NCBI GenBank assembly: GCA_964409245.1
Contig: CAYPCQ010000001.1
Span: 124,001-188,000 of the forward strand
Direction of reading: 5' to 3'
Length of the DNA: 64,000 nt
From: CAIMWS01 sp964409245
GTDB taxonomy: Bacteria > Verrucomicrobiota > Verrucomicrobiia > Limisphaerales > UBA1319
The translations under genes were made by a program, and so were the position numbers. The notes under the pieces are model-generated. The model worked only from the letters and a program-made list of their open reading frames with translations. It was not told the origin of the DNA and searched no databases. Position 1 is the first letter of the stretch. Each line of letters opens with the position of its first letter. Of the stretch, positions 15,669 to 24,130 are shown in pieces.

Positions 15669-16550
15669 TCAGGATTGAGTGCGCAGATAATGGAAAAGGT
15701 ATTGCTGGGCATAGCCCGCGTGCGGCCCGAAATACCCGGCGGCAAACTCCTGCAGCCGGCGTGCCGAAACCCGGCGGTCCGGGAAATAATGCCTGCCCAG
15801 GCCCCGGGCGATCCAGACATCGATGGGGAACGCCGCGGGCATCCCAAAGGCGAACAGCAAAACACACCCGGCAATTTTTTCGCCCACCCCGGGCAGCTGC
15901 ACCAATTGCTCCCGGGCCTGCGCCAGGGGCAGCCCGCCCAGGCGGCCAAAGGCCGCGCCGTGTTCCGCCACCCAGCGGGCGGTTTCCCGCAGGTAGGGCG
16001 CCCGGAATCCCAGCTTGCACTCCCGCAGCTCCTTTTCCGGACAGGCCGCCAGCCGGGCGGCGGTGGGAAAGGCGTTCATCGGTTCCGTCCCGGGTGGCAC
16101 GGCCAGCGGATCCCCATGCCGGCGGCAGAGCAGCTCCACCATCTGCCGGATCTGGACGATCTGTTTCGTGGAGGATAGCAGAAAGGACGCCAGGCATTCC
16201 CACGGATCCTGCCGCAGCAGCCGCAATCCCCGGCAGGCCGCGATCGCCCGGCGCATCAAATCATCGGCAGGAAAAGAATCCAGGATGCTTCCCAGCCGGA
16301 CCTCCACTTGCAGGTAATCGGCCAGCCAATCCCAGCCGGGCACGGGCACCGCGGTGCTGGCCTCCAGGCGTTGCGGCCCCGCCTGGAGCCTCACCCAGCG
16401 GCCGCCCACGGCGCCCTCCCAAGCCTCCCCGTGGCGGCGCCAGCGGAAGGCCTGGCCCGAGTCCAGGGTGTAATCCAGGTGGTAATCCTGCACCAGGAAG
16501 ACCGCGGCAGAACTTGGGGCTGGGCTGGCGGCGGCGGCCGTTTTTTTCAA
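15669..16550 (-). CDS. 8-oxoguanine DNA glycosylase/AP lyase (OGG1 type)
   Basis: A 293-residue base-excision repair enzyme. The N-terminal OGG domain has 'LDSGQAFRWRR'. The HhH-GPD domain has 'DPWECLASFLLSSTKQI' and the helix-hairpin-helix 'LVQLPGVGEKIAGCVLL' followed by 'FPIDVWIARGL'. By alignment to human OGG1 the Schiff-base lysine is K225 and the catalytic aspartate D244; both are present, so a bifunctional glycosylase/lyase that removes 8-oxoG opposite C is expected. OGG1-type enzymes are less common in bacteria than MutM but are known in several phyla. It lies 11 bp downstream of apt and 1 bp upstream of comB on the same strand, a compact three-gene unit with no obvious pathway link. 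Confidence 0.9.
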   Translation of the reverse strand: MKKTAAAASPAPSSAAVFLVQDYHLDYTLDSGQAFRWRRHGEAWEGAVGGRWVRLQAGPQRLEASTAVPVPGWDWLADYLQVEVRLGSILDSFPADDLMRRAIAACRGLRLLRQDPWECLASFLLSSTKQIVQIRQMVELLCRRHGDPLAVPPGTEPMNAFPTAARLAACPEKELRECKLGFRAPYLRETARWVAEHGAAFGRLGGLPLAQAREQLVQLPGVGEKIAGCVLLFAFGMPAAFPIDVWIARGLGRHYFPDRRVSARRLQEFAAGYFGPHAGYAQQYLFHYLRTQS

Positions 16551-16561
16551 CTTGGCCGGGA

Positions 16562-17098
16562 TCAGAAAGTGACCAGGGAACGGAGCGGCAAGCCGGCCAG
16601 CTTCGAGCGCCCGGCCAGGAATCCCAGCTCCACCAGGAAGGCCACCTCCAGGATCCGGCCACCCGCTTTGTGCAGCAGATCGACCGCTGCTTTGGCGGTG
16701 CCGCCCGTGGCCAGCAGGTCATCGATCAGCAGCACGCGGGCGCCGGGCTGGATGGCATCCACATGGATGGCGATGGTGTTGGAGCCATATTCCAGGTCAT
16801 AGCTTTGCTCGTAGGCCTTAAAGGGGAGCTTGCCTTTTTTGCGGATCGGTATGAATCCCGCCTGGAGCTTCAACGCCGCCGCCGCCGCGAAAATGAATCC
16901 GCGCGCATCGATGCCTGCCACCGCGTCCACCGTGCCTGGCTGATGGTCCCCGATGAGCAGGTCGATGCACCCGGCGAACAGCCATGGATCGGCCAGCACC
17001 GGGGTGATGTCTTTGAACTGGATTCCCGGCTTGGGGAAATCCGGCACGTTGCGGATGGCGCCGGCGATGTCGGCGGCCGTTACAGGGTTTGCTGTCAT
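16562..17098 (-). CDS. apt: Adenine phosphoribosyltransferase
   Basis: A 178-residue purine-salvage enzyme converting adenine and PRPP to AMP. It has the APRT N-terminus 'AGAIRNVPDFPKPGIQFKDITP', the loop 'AGIDARGFIFAAA', 'IPIRKKGKLP' and the PRPP-binding motif 'VLLIDDLLATGGTA'. The length matches bacterial APRTs. A purine-rich AAAGGAAA lies about 10 bases before ATG 17098 on the coding strand. It is the first gene of the apt - OGG1-type glycosylase - comB unit, so the promoter probably lies in 17099-17167 or within the upstream sigma factor transcript. Confidence 0.95.
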   Translation of the reverse strand: MTANPVTAADIAGAIRNVPDFPKPGIQFKDITPVLADPWLFAGCIDLLIGDHQPGTVDAVAGIDARGFIFAAAAALKLQAGFIPIRKKGKLPFKAYEQSYDLEYGSNTIAIHVDAIQPGARVLLIDDLLATGGTAKAAVDLLHKAGGRILEVAFLVELGFLAGRSKLAGLPLRSLVTF

Positions 17099-17167
17099 GG
17101 ATTAAGGGTTTCCTTTTTGCGTGTTACTGGGCCGTCAAATCCAGCCGGGCGATCCCGCTCCCGGCCG

Positions 17168-18229
17168 TCACTTCTGGATGGCTTCGAGCTTCTGGATCAT
17201 GCGGCGCAACTTGCTGAGCGCGATATTCTGGATCTGCCGGACCCGCTCGCGGGTCACCCCGAATTTTTCGCCCACTTCCTCCAGGGTTTTCTCTGCGCCG
17301 CCGTCCAGCCCGAACCGGTAACGCAGGATCGTGGCCTCGCGCGGATCGAGCGTCTTGACCATCTCCTGCAGCATCTTGGTGATGGTCTTGTCCTCGAGTT
17401 CTTCGTAGGGCGTGTCGGCGTTTTCGTCTTCCACGATCTCGGCGAAGTTGTTCGATTCGTCGTCGCCAATCGGGGCATCCAGCGAAGCCGGGCGGATGGC
17501 GGCGGTGCGCAGCTGGGACACCCGGGAGGCGGTCATCCCCAGCTCCTCGGCCAGCTCCTGGTCGGTCGGCTCCCGGCCCAGCTCCTCCTGCAGCTTCATC
17601 GTCATGCGGCGCATCTTGCTGATCTTGTCCACCAGATGCACCGGCAGGCGAATCGTCTTGGACTGGTTGGCCAGGGCCCGCTTGATCGATTGTTTGATCC
17701 ACCACGCGCCGTAGGTGGATAATTTGCCGCCCTTGGCCGGGTCAAACCGCTCCACCGCTTTCATCAGCCCGATATTCCCTTCGCTGATCAGATCGAGCAG
17801 CGGCAGACCGAGGCCTTCATAATCGTGGGCGATTTTGACCACCAGCCGCAGGTTCGCCTTGATCATCAACTCGCGGGCCTTTTTGTCCCCCTTCTTGATC
17901 CGCCCCGCCAGTTCCACCTCCTCGTACGGCTTCAGCAGCGCCACCTGGCCGATTTCCCTCAAGTAAAGCTTGATGGCGGTGTCCCCGTCGTAACTTCCCC
18001 GGTCCGGCACCGGCGCGCGCACCGGGGCGTCATCGTCTTTGACGCTGCGGGCGGCCGCCTCCAGCTCCTTCTCATCCGGCTCCGCCATCGCCTCCGGGCT
18101 GGGATCCACCTCTTCCCCGCCGGCGCCAGCCTCGGCCTCCGCCGGTGAAGCGGAATCGGGCTCCGGTTTGGCAGGCTTGGGAATCCGGGCTTTCCGGCCC
18201 CGGGCTACTGAACTCTTTTTTGCCACCAT
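17168..18229 (-). CDS. RNA polymerase sigma factor, RpoD/SigA family
   Basis: A 353-residue sigma-70 of group 1/2 type. After a Pro/Ala/Glu-rich N-terminus (about 1-80) comes region 1.2 ('IKLYLREIGQVALLKPYEEVELA'). Region 2 follows, with 'NLRLVVKIAHDYEGLGLPLLDLISEGNIGLMKAVERFDP' and the -10 recognition helix around 'TYGAWWIKQSIKRAL'. Region 3 has 'IRLPVHLVDKI' and region 4.2 ends 'LEEVGEKFGVTRERVRQIQ'. There is no large region 1.1 or non-conserved insert, so it is shorter than classical RpoD; it may be the primary sigma of this lineage or a group 2 paralogue. Start 18229 (MVAKKSS) is preferred to 18256 because the basic N-terminus looks natural; both are possible. No anti-sigma gene is adjacent. 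Confidence 0.9.
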   Translation of the reverse strand: MVAKKSSVARGRKARIPKPAKPEPDSASPAEAEAGAGGEEVDPSPEAMAEPDEKELEAAARSVKDDDAPVRAPVPDRGSYDGDTAIKLYLREIGQVALLKPYEEVELAGRIKKGDKKARELMIKANLRLVVKIAHDYEGLGLPLLDLISEGNIGLMKAVERFDPAKGGKLSTYGAWWIKQSIKRALANQSKTIRLPVHLVDKISKMRRMTMKLQEELGREPTDQELAEELGMTASRVSQLRTAAIRPASLDAPIGDDESNNFAEIVEDENADTPYEELEDKTITKMLQEMVKTLDPREATILRYRFGLDGGAEKTLEEVGEKFGVTRERVRQIQNIALSKLRRMIQKLEAIQK

Positions 18230-18410
18230 ATCCGCTAAAAGTGGTAATGGAACCACCTATCTCAGGCAAGCAAATAAACCATTTATCCTACCGGATGAGT
18301 CGTTATTGCGGTCTGCCCCACCGGTGGATCCTTTTGAGGGCCATCAGGATGGGTAATATCCAATTTCACCTCCACTTTTGACTTTCCCGGCGGATGCGCG
18401 ATATTCCTGC

Positions 18411-18968
18411 ATGACGAAATCAGTCTTGATGGCGGCCAGTCTGATGCTGGCCTCGTTAACCTCAACTCCTGCTATGACCAACCTCTGGGACATTCCCTTG
18501 AACGATATCGACGGCAAAGCAACCTCCTTGCGGGCGTTTGAAGGCAAGGTGGTGCTGGTGGTGAATGTGGCCTCGCAGTGCGGGCTGACGCCCCAGTATG
18601 CGCAGCTGGAATCCGTTTACCGCAAATATAAGGGCCAAGGGCTGGTGGTGGCCGGCTTCCCGTGCAACGATTTCGCCGGGCAGGAACCCGGCTCCAATGC
18701 CGAAATCAAACAGTTTTGCTCCTCCAAATTCCAGGTGTCTTTCCCTTTATTTGACAAGCTCCACGTGAAAGGCGCCGGACAACATCCTCTTTACCAGGCG
18801 TTGACCGGCAAGCAGGCCCCCTTCCCCGGGGATGTGAAATGGAATTTTGGCAAATTCCTGGTCAGCCGCCAGGGGACGATCTTGAAACGGTTTGAGCCGG
18901 CCATCAAACCGGATGCCCCGGAAGTGATCCAGGCCATCGAATCCGCCCTCAAAGCCAAAGCGGAATAA
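18411..18968 (+). CDS. Glutathione peroxidase family protein, exported
   Basis: A 185-residue thiol peroxidase of the GPx family, the Cys-containing form. The catalytic tetrad is visible: C57 in 'VNVASQCGLTPQY', Q91 in 'FPCNDFAGQEPG', and W144-N145 in 'WNFGKFLVSR'. It reduces peroxides using glutathione or, in many bacterial homologues, thioredoxin. The N-terminus (about 1-21) is hydrophobic with an A-x-A-like end ('STPAM'), suggesting export to the periplasm. ATG 18411 is chosen; the frame is open to a TTG at 18378. It is divergent from the sigma factor gene with a 181-bp gap. No operon partner. Confidence 0.9.
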   Translation: MTKSVLMAASLMLASLTSTPAMTNLWDIPLNDIDGKATSLRAFEGKVVLVVNVASQCGLTPQYAQLESVYRKYKGQGLVVAGFPCNDFAGQEPGSNAEIKQFCSSKFQVSFPLFDKLHVKGAGQHPLYQALTGKQAPFPGDVKWNFGKFLVSRQGTILKRFEPAIKPDAPEVIQAIESALKAKAE

Positions 18969-19056
18969 GGCTTCCGGTTCCTGCCCAGCCTCGGGGTCAG
19001 CGGCCAAGCGACAGACCAAAAGCGTCCGCCAGCATCCTTGGGCTGATGGCTGCGGC

Positions 19057-20106
19057 TCAGGGAAACGTGATCATGGCCTTGACCACCCCATTGGCGTAGC
19101 CGCTGACGAGTTCAAATGCGGCTTGGGCTTGGCCGCACCCGAAGTGATGCGTCACCAGGAAATCGGCCTGGATTTTCCCCGCTGCCAGCAAGTCCACCAC
19201 CTCCGGCACGCAGCGGTTTTGGCGCCGCACGTTGACCAGGGTGATTTCCTTGCGGCGCAGCAGATCAATCGGCAGGGATATCCGGTCCGAGCGGGGAATG
19301 CCGATCAGCATCAGCCGCCCCCCCGGCTTGAGCAGATCGATCGCCTGCTCCATCGCCTCCGGCTGGCCGGCGCATTCAAAGACGATATCCAGTCCCGCCG
19401 GCTCGCGGGCCAGGATATCCGGCGCCACATCCTCGCGGCCGGGGATCCCCACCCAGGCAGCTCCCGCCTGCGCGGCCAGCCTGGTGCGATGCTCGAGCAG
19501 GTCCGTCACGAACAGGCGGCGGGCGCCCAGATGGCGCGCGCAGAGCAAAACGCTCAACCCGATGGGGCCGGCGCCCAAAATCCCCACTGCCATCCCCATT
19601 GCCGGGGCCGGGCCGAGGCCCGCCTGCCGGACGGCATAAAGGGCGATGGACAGCGGCTCGCAAAGCACCGCCTGGTCCAGCGTCATCGCGGGGGGGATCG
19701 GGTAAAGGCATTCTTCCGGCATCACCAGGAATTCCGAAAGGCAGCCCGGCGCCTCCCCCGGGCACCCCAGGAAGCGCAGCCGCCGGCAGGTGTTTTCCCG
19801 CCCGGTCCGGCACTGGTCGCATTGGTGGCAGCTGATGGCCGGATCGACGGCCACCCGGTCCCCGGCCCGGATCCGGCCTGCCTCCGGCCCGGTCCGCAGC
19901 ACGGTGGCTGCACACTCGTGCCCGAGGATAAAAGGGAACTGCACCGCCCGCGGCCCGATGCACCCATCCTCGAAATAATGGATGTCCGATCCGCATACGC
20001 CCACCCGCTCCATTTTCAGCAGCACCTCACGGCCGCAAGGCGCGGGGGGATCGGGCACTTCCAGGCCCTCCACCTTCCGCAACCGGGTCAGCGCCTGCGC
20101 TTTCAT
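19057..20106 (-). CDS. Zinc-containing alcohol dehydrogenase (sorbitol/threonine dehydrogenase-like)
   Basis: A 349-residue medium-chain dehydrogenase. Catalytic zinc ligands: C38 in 'GVCGSDIHYF' and H63-E64 in 'LGHE'. Structural zinc cysteines: C93, C96, C99 and C107. The NAD(P)-binding fold has 'GILGAGPIGLSVLL'. The sequence is closest by eye to L-iditol/sorbitol or L-threonine 3-dehydrogenases, so it would oxidise a polyol or secondary alcohol; the substrate cannot be fixed. Its start overlaps the stop of the prenyl synthase gene by 4 bp, so the two are co-translated although no pathway link is evident. No strong terminator was seen in the 88-bp gap before the convergent peroxidase gene. 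Confidence 0.88.
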   Translation of the reverse strand: MKAQALTRLRKVEGLEVPDPPAPCGREVLLKMERVGVCGSDIHYFEDGCIGPRAVQFPFILGHECAATVLRTGPEAGRIRAGDRVAVDPAISCHQCDQCRTGRENTCRRLRFLGCPGEAPGCLSEFLVMPEECLYPIPPAMTLDQAVLCEPLSIALYAVRQAGLGPAPAMGMAVGILGAGPIGLSVLLCARHLGARRLFVTDLLEHRTRLAAQAGAAWVGIPGREDVAPDILAREPAGLDIVFECAGQPEAMEQAIDLLKPGGRLMLIGIPRSDRISLPIDLLRRKEITLVNVRRQNRCVPEVVDLLAAGKIQADFLVTHHFGCGQAQAAFELVSGYANGVVKAMITFP

Positions 20107-21029
20107 TTGTCCCTTTTAAGCAGGTAGGTGGCCATGGCTTCGAGGGCGGCGGCCTGGCCTTGGAACTGCCGCAGGGCGGCAAAAGCCCGGTCCGTCAGCT
20201 GCCCGGCGAGGGCCTGGGATTTGGCCAGGCCGACCATGGCCGGGTAGGTCGCCTTCCGGGCGGCCACATCCTTGCCGGCGGTTTTGCCTAGCTGCTCGCT
20301 GGTTTGGGTCACGTCCAGGATGTCATCGATGATCTGGAAAGCCAGGCCGACATTATGGCCGAAATCGGTGAGCGCCTGCAGCTGGGCCGGGGTGCAGTTG
20401 GCGCTCATGCCGCCCAGCCGCACCGCGCAGCACAGCAGCGCCGAGGTCTTGCACTCGTGGATGTATTTCAGCTGGGCCAGGGGAATGCTTTTGCCCTCGG
20501 CTTCCAAGTCCGCCACCTGGCCGGCAATCAGCTTTTGGGATCCGGACGCCTGGGCCAGCTCCTGGACCAGCTCCCGGATGGAATACCGGGCGGCGGCCGG
20601 GGCCTGGGCCAGAATGGCGAACGCCGCCGTCAGCAGGGCGTCCCCCGCCAGGATGGCGATGCCTTCGCCAAAGACCTTGTGGTTGGTGGGCTTGCCCCGC
20701 CGGAAATCGTCATTGTCCATGGCGGGCAGGTCGTCGTGGATCAAGGAATAGGTGTGGATGCACTCCACCGCGCACGCTGCGTGCAAGGCATCCTGCCGGG
20801 CGCCGCCGCAGGCTTCGGCGGCCGCCAGGCACAGGGCCGGGCGCATCCGCTTGCCGCCCGCGTAAAGGGAGTAGCGCATGGCTTGGTGGATGGTCGGTGG
20901 CTTGGCCGCCGCCCGCGGCAGCAGGCGGTCCAGCCCGCGATCCACCAGCCGGCAGACCTGCTCCAGGTATTGGCCCAAATCCAGCCCCGCTTTGTTGTCA
21001 CCCGCGTTTTGTTTTTTGTTGCCTGGCAT
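20103..21029 (-). CDS. ispA: Polyprenyl (farnesyl/geranylgeranyl) diphosphate synthase
   Basis: A 308-residue trans-isoprenyl diphosphate synthase making short-chain prenyl diphosphates from IPP and DMAPP for quinone, carotenoid or undecaprenyl synthesis. Motifs: 'YSLYAGGKRMRPALCLAA' (IPP/diphosphate binding), first Asp-rich motif DDLPAMD at 99-105 and second DDILD at 235-239. The DDx4D form of the first motif (two extra residues) is typical of bacterial FPP synthases. Product chain length is uncertain, so the symbol ispA is by family. Start 21029 (MPGNKKQ) is preferred; the frame is open to 21098 but that part lacks family similarity. It overlaps the downstream dehydrogenase by 4 bp. Confidence 0.9.
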   Translation of the reverse strand: MPGNKKQNAGDNKAGLDLGQYLEQVCRLVDRGLDRLLPRAAAKPPTIHQAMRYSLYAGGKRMRPALCLAAAEACGGARQDALHAACAVECIHTYSLIHDDLPAMDNDDFRRGKPTNHKVFGEGIAILAGDALLTAAFAILAQAPAAARYSIRELVQELAQASGSQKLIAGQVADLEAEGKSIPLAQLKYIHECKTSALLCCAVRLGGMSANCTPAQLQALTDFGHNVGLAFQIIDDILDVTQTSEQLGKTAGKDVAARKATYPAMVGLAKSQALAGQLTDRAFAALRQFQGQAAALEAMATYLLKRDK

Positions 21030-21142
21030 ATCCGTATCCAAAGTTTTCTGAGACTTGCACGATAAACCACCGGCATGCAAGCTTCTTTCGACGGCCATTC
21101 AAGCCTTGCCGCCCCCCCTCCAGGCCGGTAACCTGACCAGAT

Positions 21143-22234
21143 ATGATGGACGATAAAATGCCCCCGATGATGGCCAATCCGCCTCCCCCACCCTATTATA
21201 TGCATCCCATCCGCCAGGGCCGCGGCTGGAAATACTTTGCCTTGTTTCTGCTTTTCATTCTGGTCTCGATCATGGGTTTGAACTTCCTCCTCTTCCTGGC
21301 GGGCGGCAGCACCCTGCACTCCGGCACCCGTTTCCAGGAAGTCATGGTGGAAGACCAGGGTTCGGAAAATAAAATCGCCGTCATCAAGGTCGAGGGCATG
21401 ATCACCGGCGCCGTGCTGGACGGCGTGCACGACCTGGTGGCCCTCATCCGCGACCAGCTGAAGATCGCCAAACGGGATACCGCCGTGAAAGCCGTCCTGC
21501 TGAAGGTGGATTCCCCCGGCGGCGAAGTCATGGCTTCCGATGAAATCCACAACCTCATCCAAACCTTCCAGGCCGACTCCGGCAAGCCGGTCATCGCCTC
21601 CATGGGCAGCCTCGCGGCCTCCGGCGGCTATTATGTGAGCGCGCCCTGCCGCTGGATTGTCGCCAATGAGCTGACCATCACCGGCAGCGTCGGCGTGATC
21701 ATGCAGGGCTATAATTACCGGGGCCTCATGGACAAGGTGGGCGTCCGCCCGCAGACCTACAAGAGCGGCAAGTTCAAGGACATGCTCAGCGGCTCCAAGA
21801 GCGAAAACGAGATTCTCCCCGAGGAAAAGCTGATGGTGCAGGCCCTGATCGACCAGACTTATTCCCGGTTCACGAACATCGTCGTCAAAGGCCGCGCGGA
21901 GGCCGCCAAGGCTAATAAAGAAAAGGGCCGCGCCCTCAGCCCCGAGTGGAGCCAGTTCGTGGATGGCCGGGTTTTTTCAGGCAAAGAGGCCTATGAGCGC
22001 GGCTTTGTGGACCAGGTGGGCAACTTTGAAGCCGCGGTGGCGGCCGCCCGGGATCTGGCCAGGATCGGCTCCGCCAACCTGGTGCGCTATGAAGTCCCCT
22101 TCGACCTGATGAGCGTCATGCGGCTGCTGGGCAAAACGGACACCGGAAAATCGGTCAAGCTCGACCTGGGCCTGGACCTGCCCCGCATCTGGCCGGGACG
22201 CATGTATTTCCTGGCCCCCAGCCTCTGGGAATAA
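21143..22234 (+). CDS. sppA: Signal peptide peptidase SppA, 36K type
   Basis: A 363-residue membrane serine protease that degrades cleaved signal peptides. A cytoplasmic Pro/Met-rich N-terminus precedes one TM helix (about 31-53). The S49 peptidase domain follows with 'LLKVDSPGGEV', the nucleophile S160 in 'SLAASGGYYVSAP' and the general base K212 in 'TYKSGKFKD'. The 52-residue Ser-Lys spacing equals that of B. subtilis SppA. A Met/Pro-rich tail-like N-terminus gives several possible starts; 21143 is the first. The next gene begins 6 bp after the stop, so the two are probably co-transcribed. Confidence 0.93.
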   Translation: MMDDKMPPMMANPPPPPYYMHPIRQGRGWKYFALFLLFILVSIMGLNFLLFLAGGSTLHSGTRFQEVMVEDQGSENKIAVIKVEGMITGAVLDGVHDLVALIRDQLKIAKRDTAVKAVLLKVDSPGGEVMASDEIHNLIQTFQADSGKPVIASMGSLAASGGYYVSAPCRWIVANELTITGSVGVIMQGYNYRGLMDKVGVRPQTYKSGKFKDMLSGSKSENEILPEEKLMVQALIDQTYSRFTNIVVKGRAEAAKANKEKGRALSPEWSQFVDGRVFSGKEAYERGFVDQVGNFEAAVAAARDLARIGSANLVRYEVPFDLMSVMRLLGKTDTGKSVKLDLGLDLPRIWPGRMYFLAPSLWE

Positions 22235-22240
22235 GGCGCC

Positions 22241-23131
22241 ATGAAATCGCTGCTCATTTTCCTGGCCGCCCTGGCGGCGCTCCTGGTGGGATTCGTGCTG
22301 GTGCTGTGGCTGCGCGCCCCGGGTTCTTTCAGCCCGGAACCGCTGCCCGTGCCCAATGGCTACACGAATCTGCTGCAGGCCGCCAAAGGGCTCGTGGGGG
22401 AAACTCCGGGCGGCGATTCCACCAACTGGCCCGCCATCCAGTATTACACGGATAAAAACCAGCCCCACCTCCGGCAGGCCCGGGCCGCCCTCGAACAATC
22501 CTTTCAGGTTCCCCTGGAAAGCACCGAAATCTACCTCGCCCTCCACCTCCCGGAAATCAGCCGGCTCAAGGCCGCCGCGCAAGCCCTGGCCCTGCAGGGG
22601 AGGCTGGCCAGCCATGAAAACCGCTGGCTGGAGGCCGCCTCCAATTATGTCGATATCGTCCGGCTCGGATACAAAATGTCTGAAGGCGGAGTCATCATCG
22701 ACAAAATGGTGGGCCTGGCGTGCGAAGCCATCGGCTTGGGGCTGCTCGAGCAGTGGCTCCCCGCCGCCCCCATCAAGGGCGGGCTGGGGCCGCTCCTGGC
22801 GGCTCTGGAATCTGCCAGCACCAATGGCCAGGCGCAGGTGGAGTCGGTGATCCGGCGCGAAAAGGTCTTCGCCGCCGAGGTTTACGGCTGGCGCGGCCGG
22901 CTGGTCTCGATGATGAATCACCGGGCCTTGCAGGACGCCATCGACCGCACCCGCCAAAAATCCCTGCAAACGGAGCTGCGCAAGCGCCGGCTCCTGCTCC
23001 GGCTCGCCCAGCACGCCTTTGCCTTGGAGCGTGGCCAGCCGCCCGCCTCCGCGGCGGACCTCGTCCCCGCCTGCCTGCAGGCCATCCCGCGGGATCCCGA
23101 AACCGGGAAACCCCTGGAACTCAGCCGGTAA
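22241..23131 (+). CDS. Membrane-anchored hypothetical protein downstream of sppA
   Basis: A 296-residue protein with one N-terminal hydrophobic helix (about 4-25) that may be a signal anchor, then a mostly helical Ala/Leu-rich body. The C-terminus 'RGQPPASAADLVPACLQAIPRDPETGKPL' resembles the end of uncharacterised PVC-group proteins in which a short helical motif precedes a 'P.DP.tgkpl' tail, also seen in type II secretion pseudopilin-like proteins. No catalytic motif is recognised. It starts 6 bp after sppA, so it is probably envelope-associated and co-expressed, and it converges on radC with a 16-bp gap. Function unknown. Confidence 0.75.
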   Translation: MKSLLIFLAALAALLVGFVLVLWLRAPGSFSPEPLPVPNGYTNLLQAAKGLVGETPGGDSTNWPAIQYYTDKNQPHLRQARAALEQSFQVPLESTEIYLALHLPEISRLKAAAQALALQGRLASHENRWLEAASNYVDIVRLGYKMSEGGVIIDKMVGLACEAIGLGLLEQWLPAAPIKGGLGPLLAALESASTNGQAQVESVIRREKVFAAEVYGWRGRLVSMMNHRALQDAIDRTRQKSLQTELRKRRLLLRLAQHAFALERGQPPASAADLVPACLQAIPRDPETGKPLELSR

Positions 23132-23147
23132 TTCCCCCCCGGGCGCT

Positions 23148-23849
23148 TCAGGCGAAATAGCCCAGCTCGCGCAGCGACACGAAATCGTTCGCCCGCTCCT
23201 GGGTGCGGTTCCCCAGGATGATGTGGTCCAGCACTTCAATCTTCAGCAGCTGGCCAGCCCGGATCAAATCCCGCGTCACCTTGATATCCGCCTCGGACGG
23301 GGTGGGATCGCCGCTGGGGTGGTTGTGGACCAGGATGACCGCGGCGGCGCTGCCCACAATGGCCGGCCGGAACACTTCCCGCGGGTGAATGAGGATGGTA
23401 TCCAGCGTGCCTTCCGAGATTTTGGCCACGGAAATCAGCCGCCGCCGGGTATTCACCAGGACCACCCGGAACTGCTCCACCCCCGCCAGGCGGCTCTCCT
23501 CGCGCACCAGGCTCGCCACGGCATCGGGTGCGTCCAGAAGCGGCATCTCCCGCTTGATCTCCCGGGCCATGCGCCTGGCCAGGGTGAAAGCGGCCATCAA
23601 AGTCACCGCCTTGTCGCGCCCCAATCCCTTGCAGAGCAGCTCCTGCCAGCTGGCCCGCGCCAGATCCTCCAGGCTGGCATGTTTCGCCAGCAGCTTCTGG
23701 GCGAGGTCCATCACCGATTCCCCCTGCGTGCCGGTGCGCAGCAGGATGGCCACCAGCTCCGCCGTGCTCAAGGCGTCGGCCCCATGGGCCACCAACCGCT
23801 CCCGGGGCCGTTCCCCCTGCGGCATGTCTTTGATCTTCAGTGTGGCCAT
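23148..23849 (-). CDS. radC: RadC/JAB-domain DNA repair-associated protein
   Basis: A 233-residue RadC family protein. The N-terminal helix-hairpin-helix part ('MATLKIKDMPQGERPRERL...GADALSTAELVAILLRTGTQG') is followed by the MPN+/JAMM-like domain with 'ILVHNHPSGDPTPSEADIKVT', which holds the metal-binding HxH and Asp. Despite the name, a DNA-repair role is unproven; a metal-dependent hydrolase role is inferred from the JAMM fold. Full length for the family. It is monocistronic and convergent with the hypothetical gene downstream of sppA. Confidence 0.93.
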   Translation of the reverse strand: MATLKIKDMPQGERPRERLVAHGADALSTAELVAILLRTGTQGESVMDLAQKLLAKHASLEDLARASWQELLCKGLGRDKAVTLMAAFTLARRMAREIKREMPLLDAPDAVASLVREESRLAGVEQFRVVLVNTRRRLISVAKISEGTLDTILIHPREVFRPAIVGSAAAVILVHNHPSGDPTPSEADIKVTRDLIRAGQLLKIEVLDHIILGNRTQERANDFVSLRELGYFA

Positions 23850-24096
23850 GCGCCAATTCCTTTCCCTTGCTGCCCGGCAGCGGTTGCCCCATCCGGGCCG
23901 CGCTCCATCCCGCGCCTTTCCCCTGCCCGCACGACCGCTCCCCCATGGATCGGCAGTGCGCCCGCGGCCTCCCGGATGCAGTTCCGAATCCTAAACCAGG
24001 AATCCCTCGCCACGCAATGCCTGTTTCCGGCCTGGACCAACCACGCTGCGCCATCCGGGAATGACGGATTGCCCCCGGCCGCGGACCGGCGAAGCC

Positions 24097-24128
24097 TTGA
24101 CATCGCTCCGTTTTTGTGTAACTTTATC
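24097..24128 (+). promoter_or_regulatory. Possible sigma-70 promoter
   Basis: An exact TTGACA (24097-24102) lies in the AT-rich patch before the ATG at 24131. A -10 is poorly defined: TAACTT at 24119-24124 (16-bp spacer) or TTTATC at 24123-24128. Either would put the transcript start at or almost at the ATG, giving a near-leaderless mRNA, which makes the assignment weak. Confidence 0.3.
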
Positions 24129-24130
24129 TT

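Noticed and set aside
17120..17165. A GCCGGG/CCCGGC hairpin after the sigma factor gene as an intrinsic terminator.
   Set aside because: Loop is long and no T-run follows; apt may be read from the same transcript.
18378..18407. TTGACT plus TATTCC with an 18-bp spacer as a promoter for the glutathione peroxidase gene.
   Set aside because: The transcript would start at about 18414, inside the chosen reading frame after its ATG at 18411, so it cannot serve that start.
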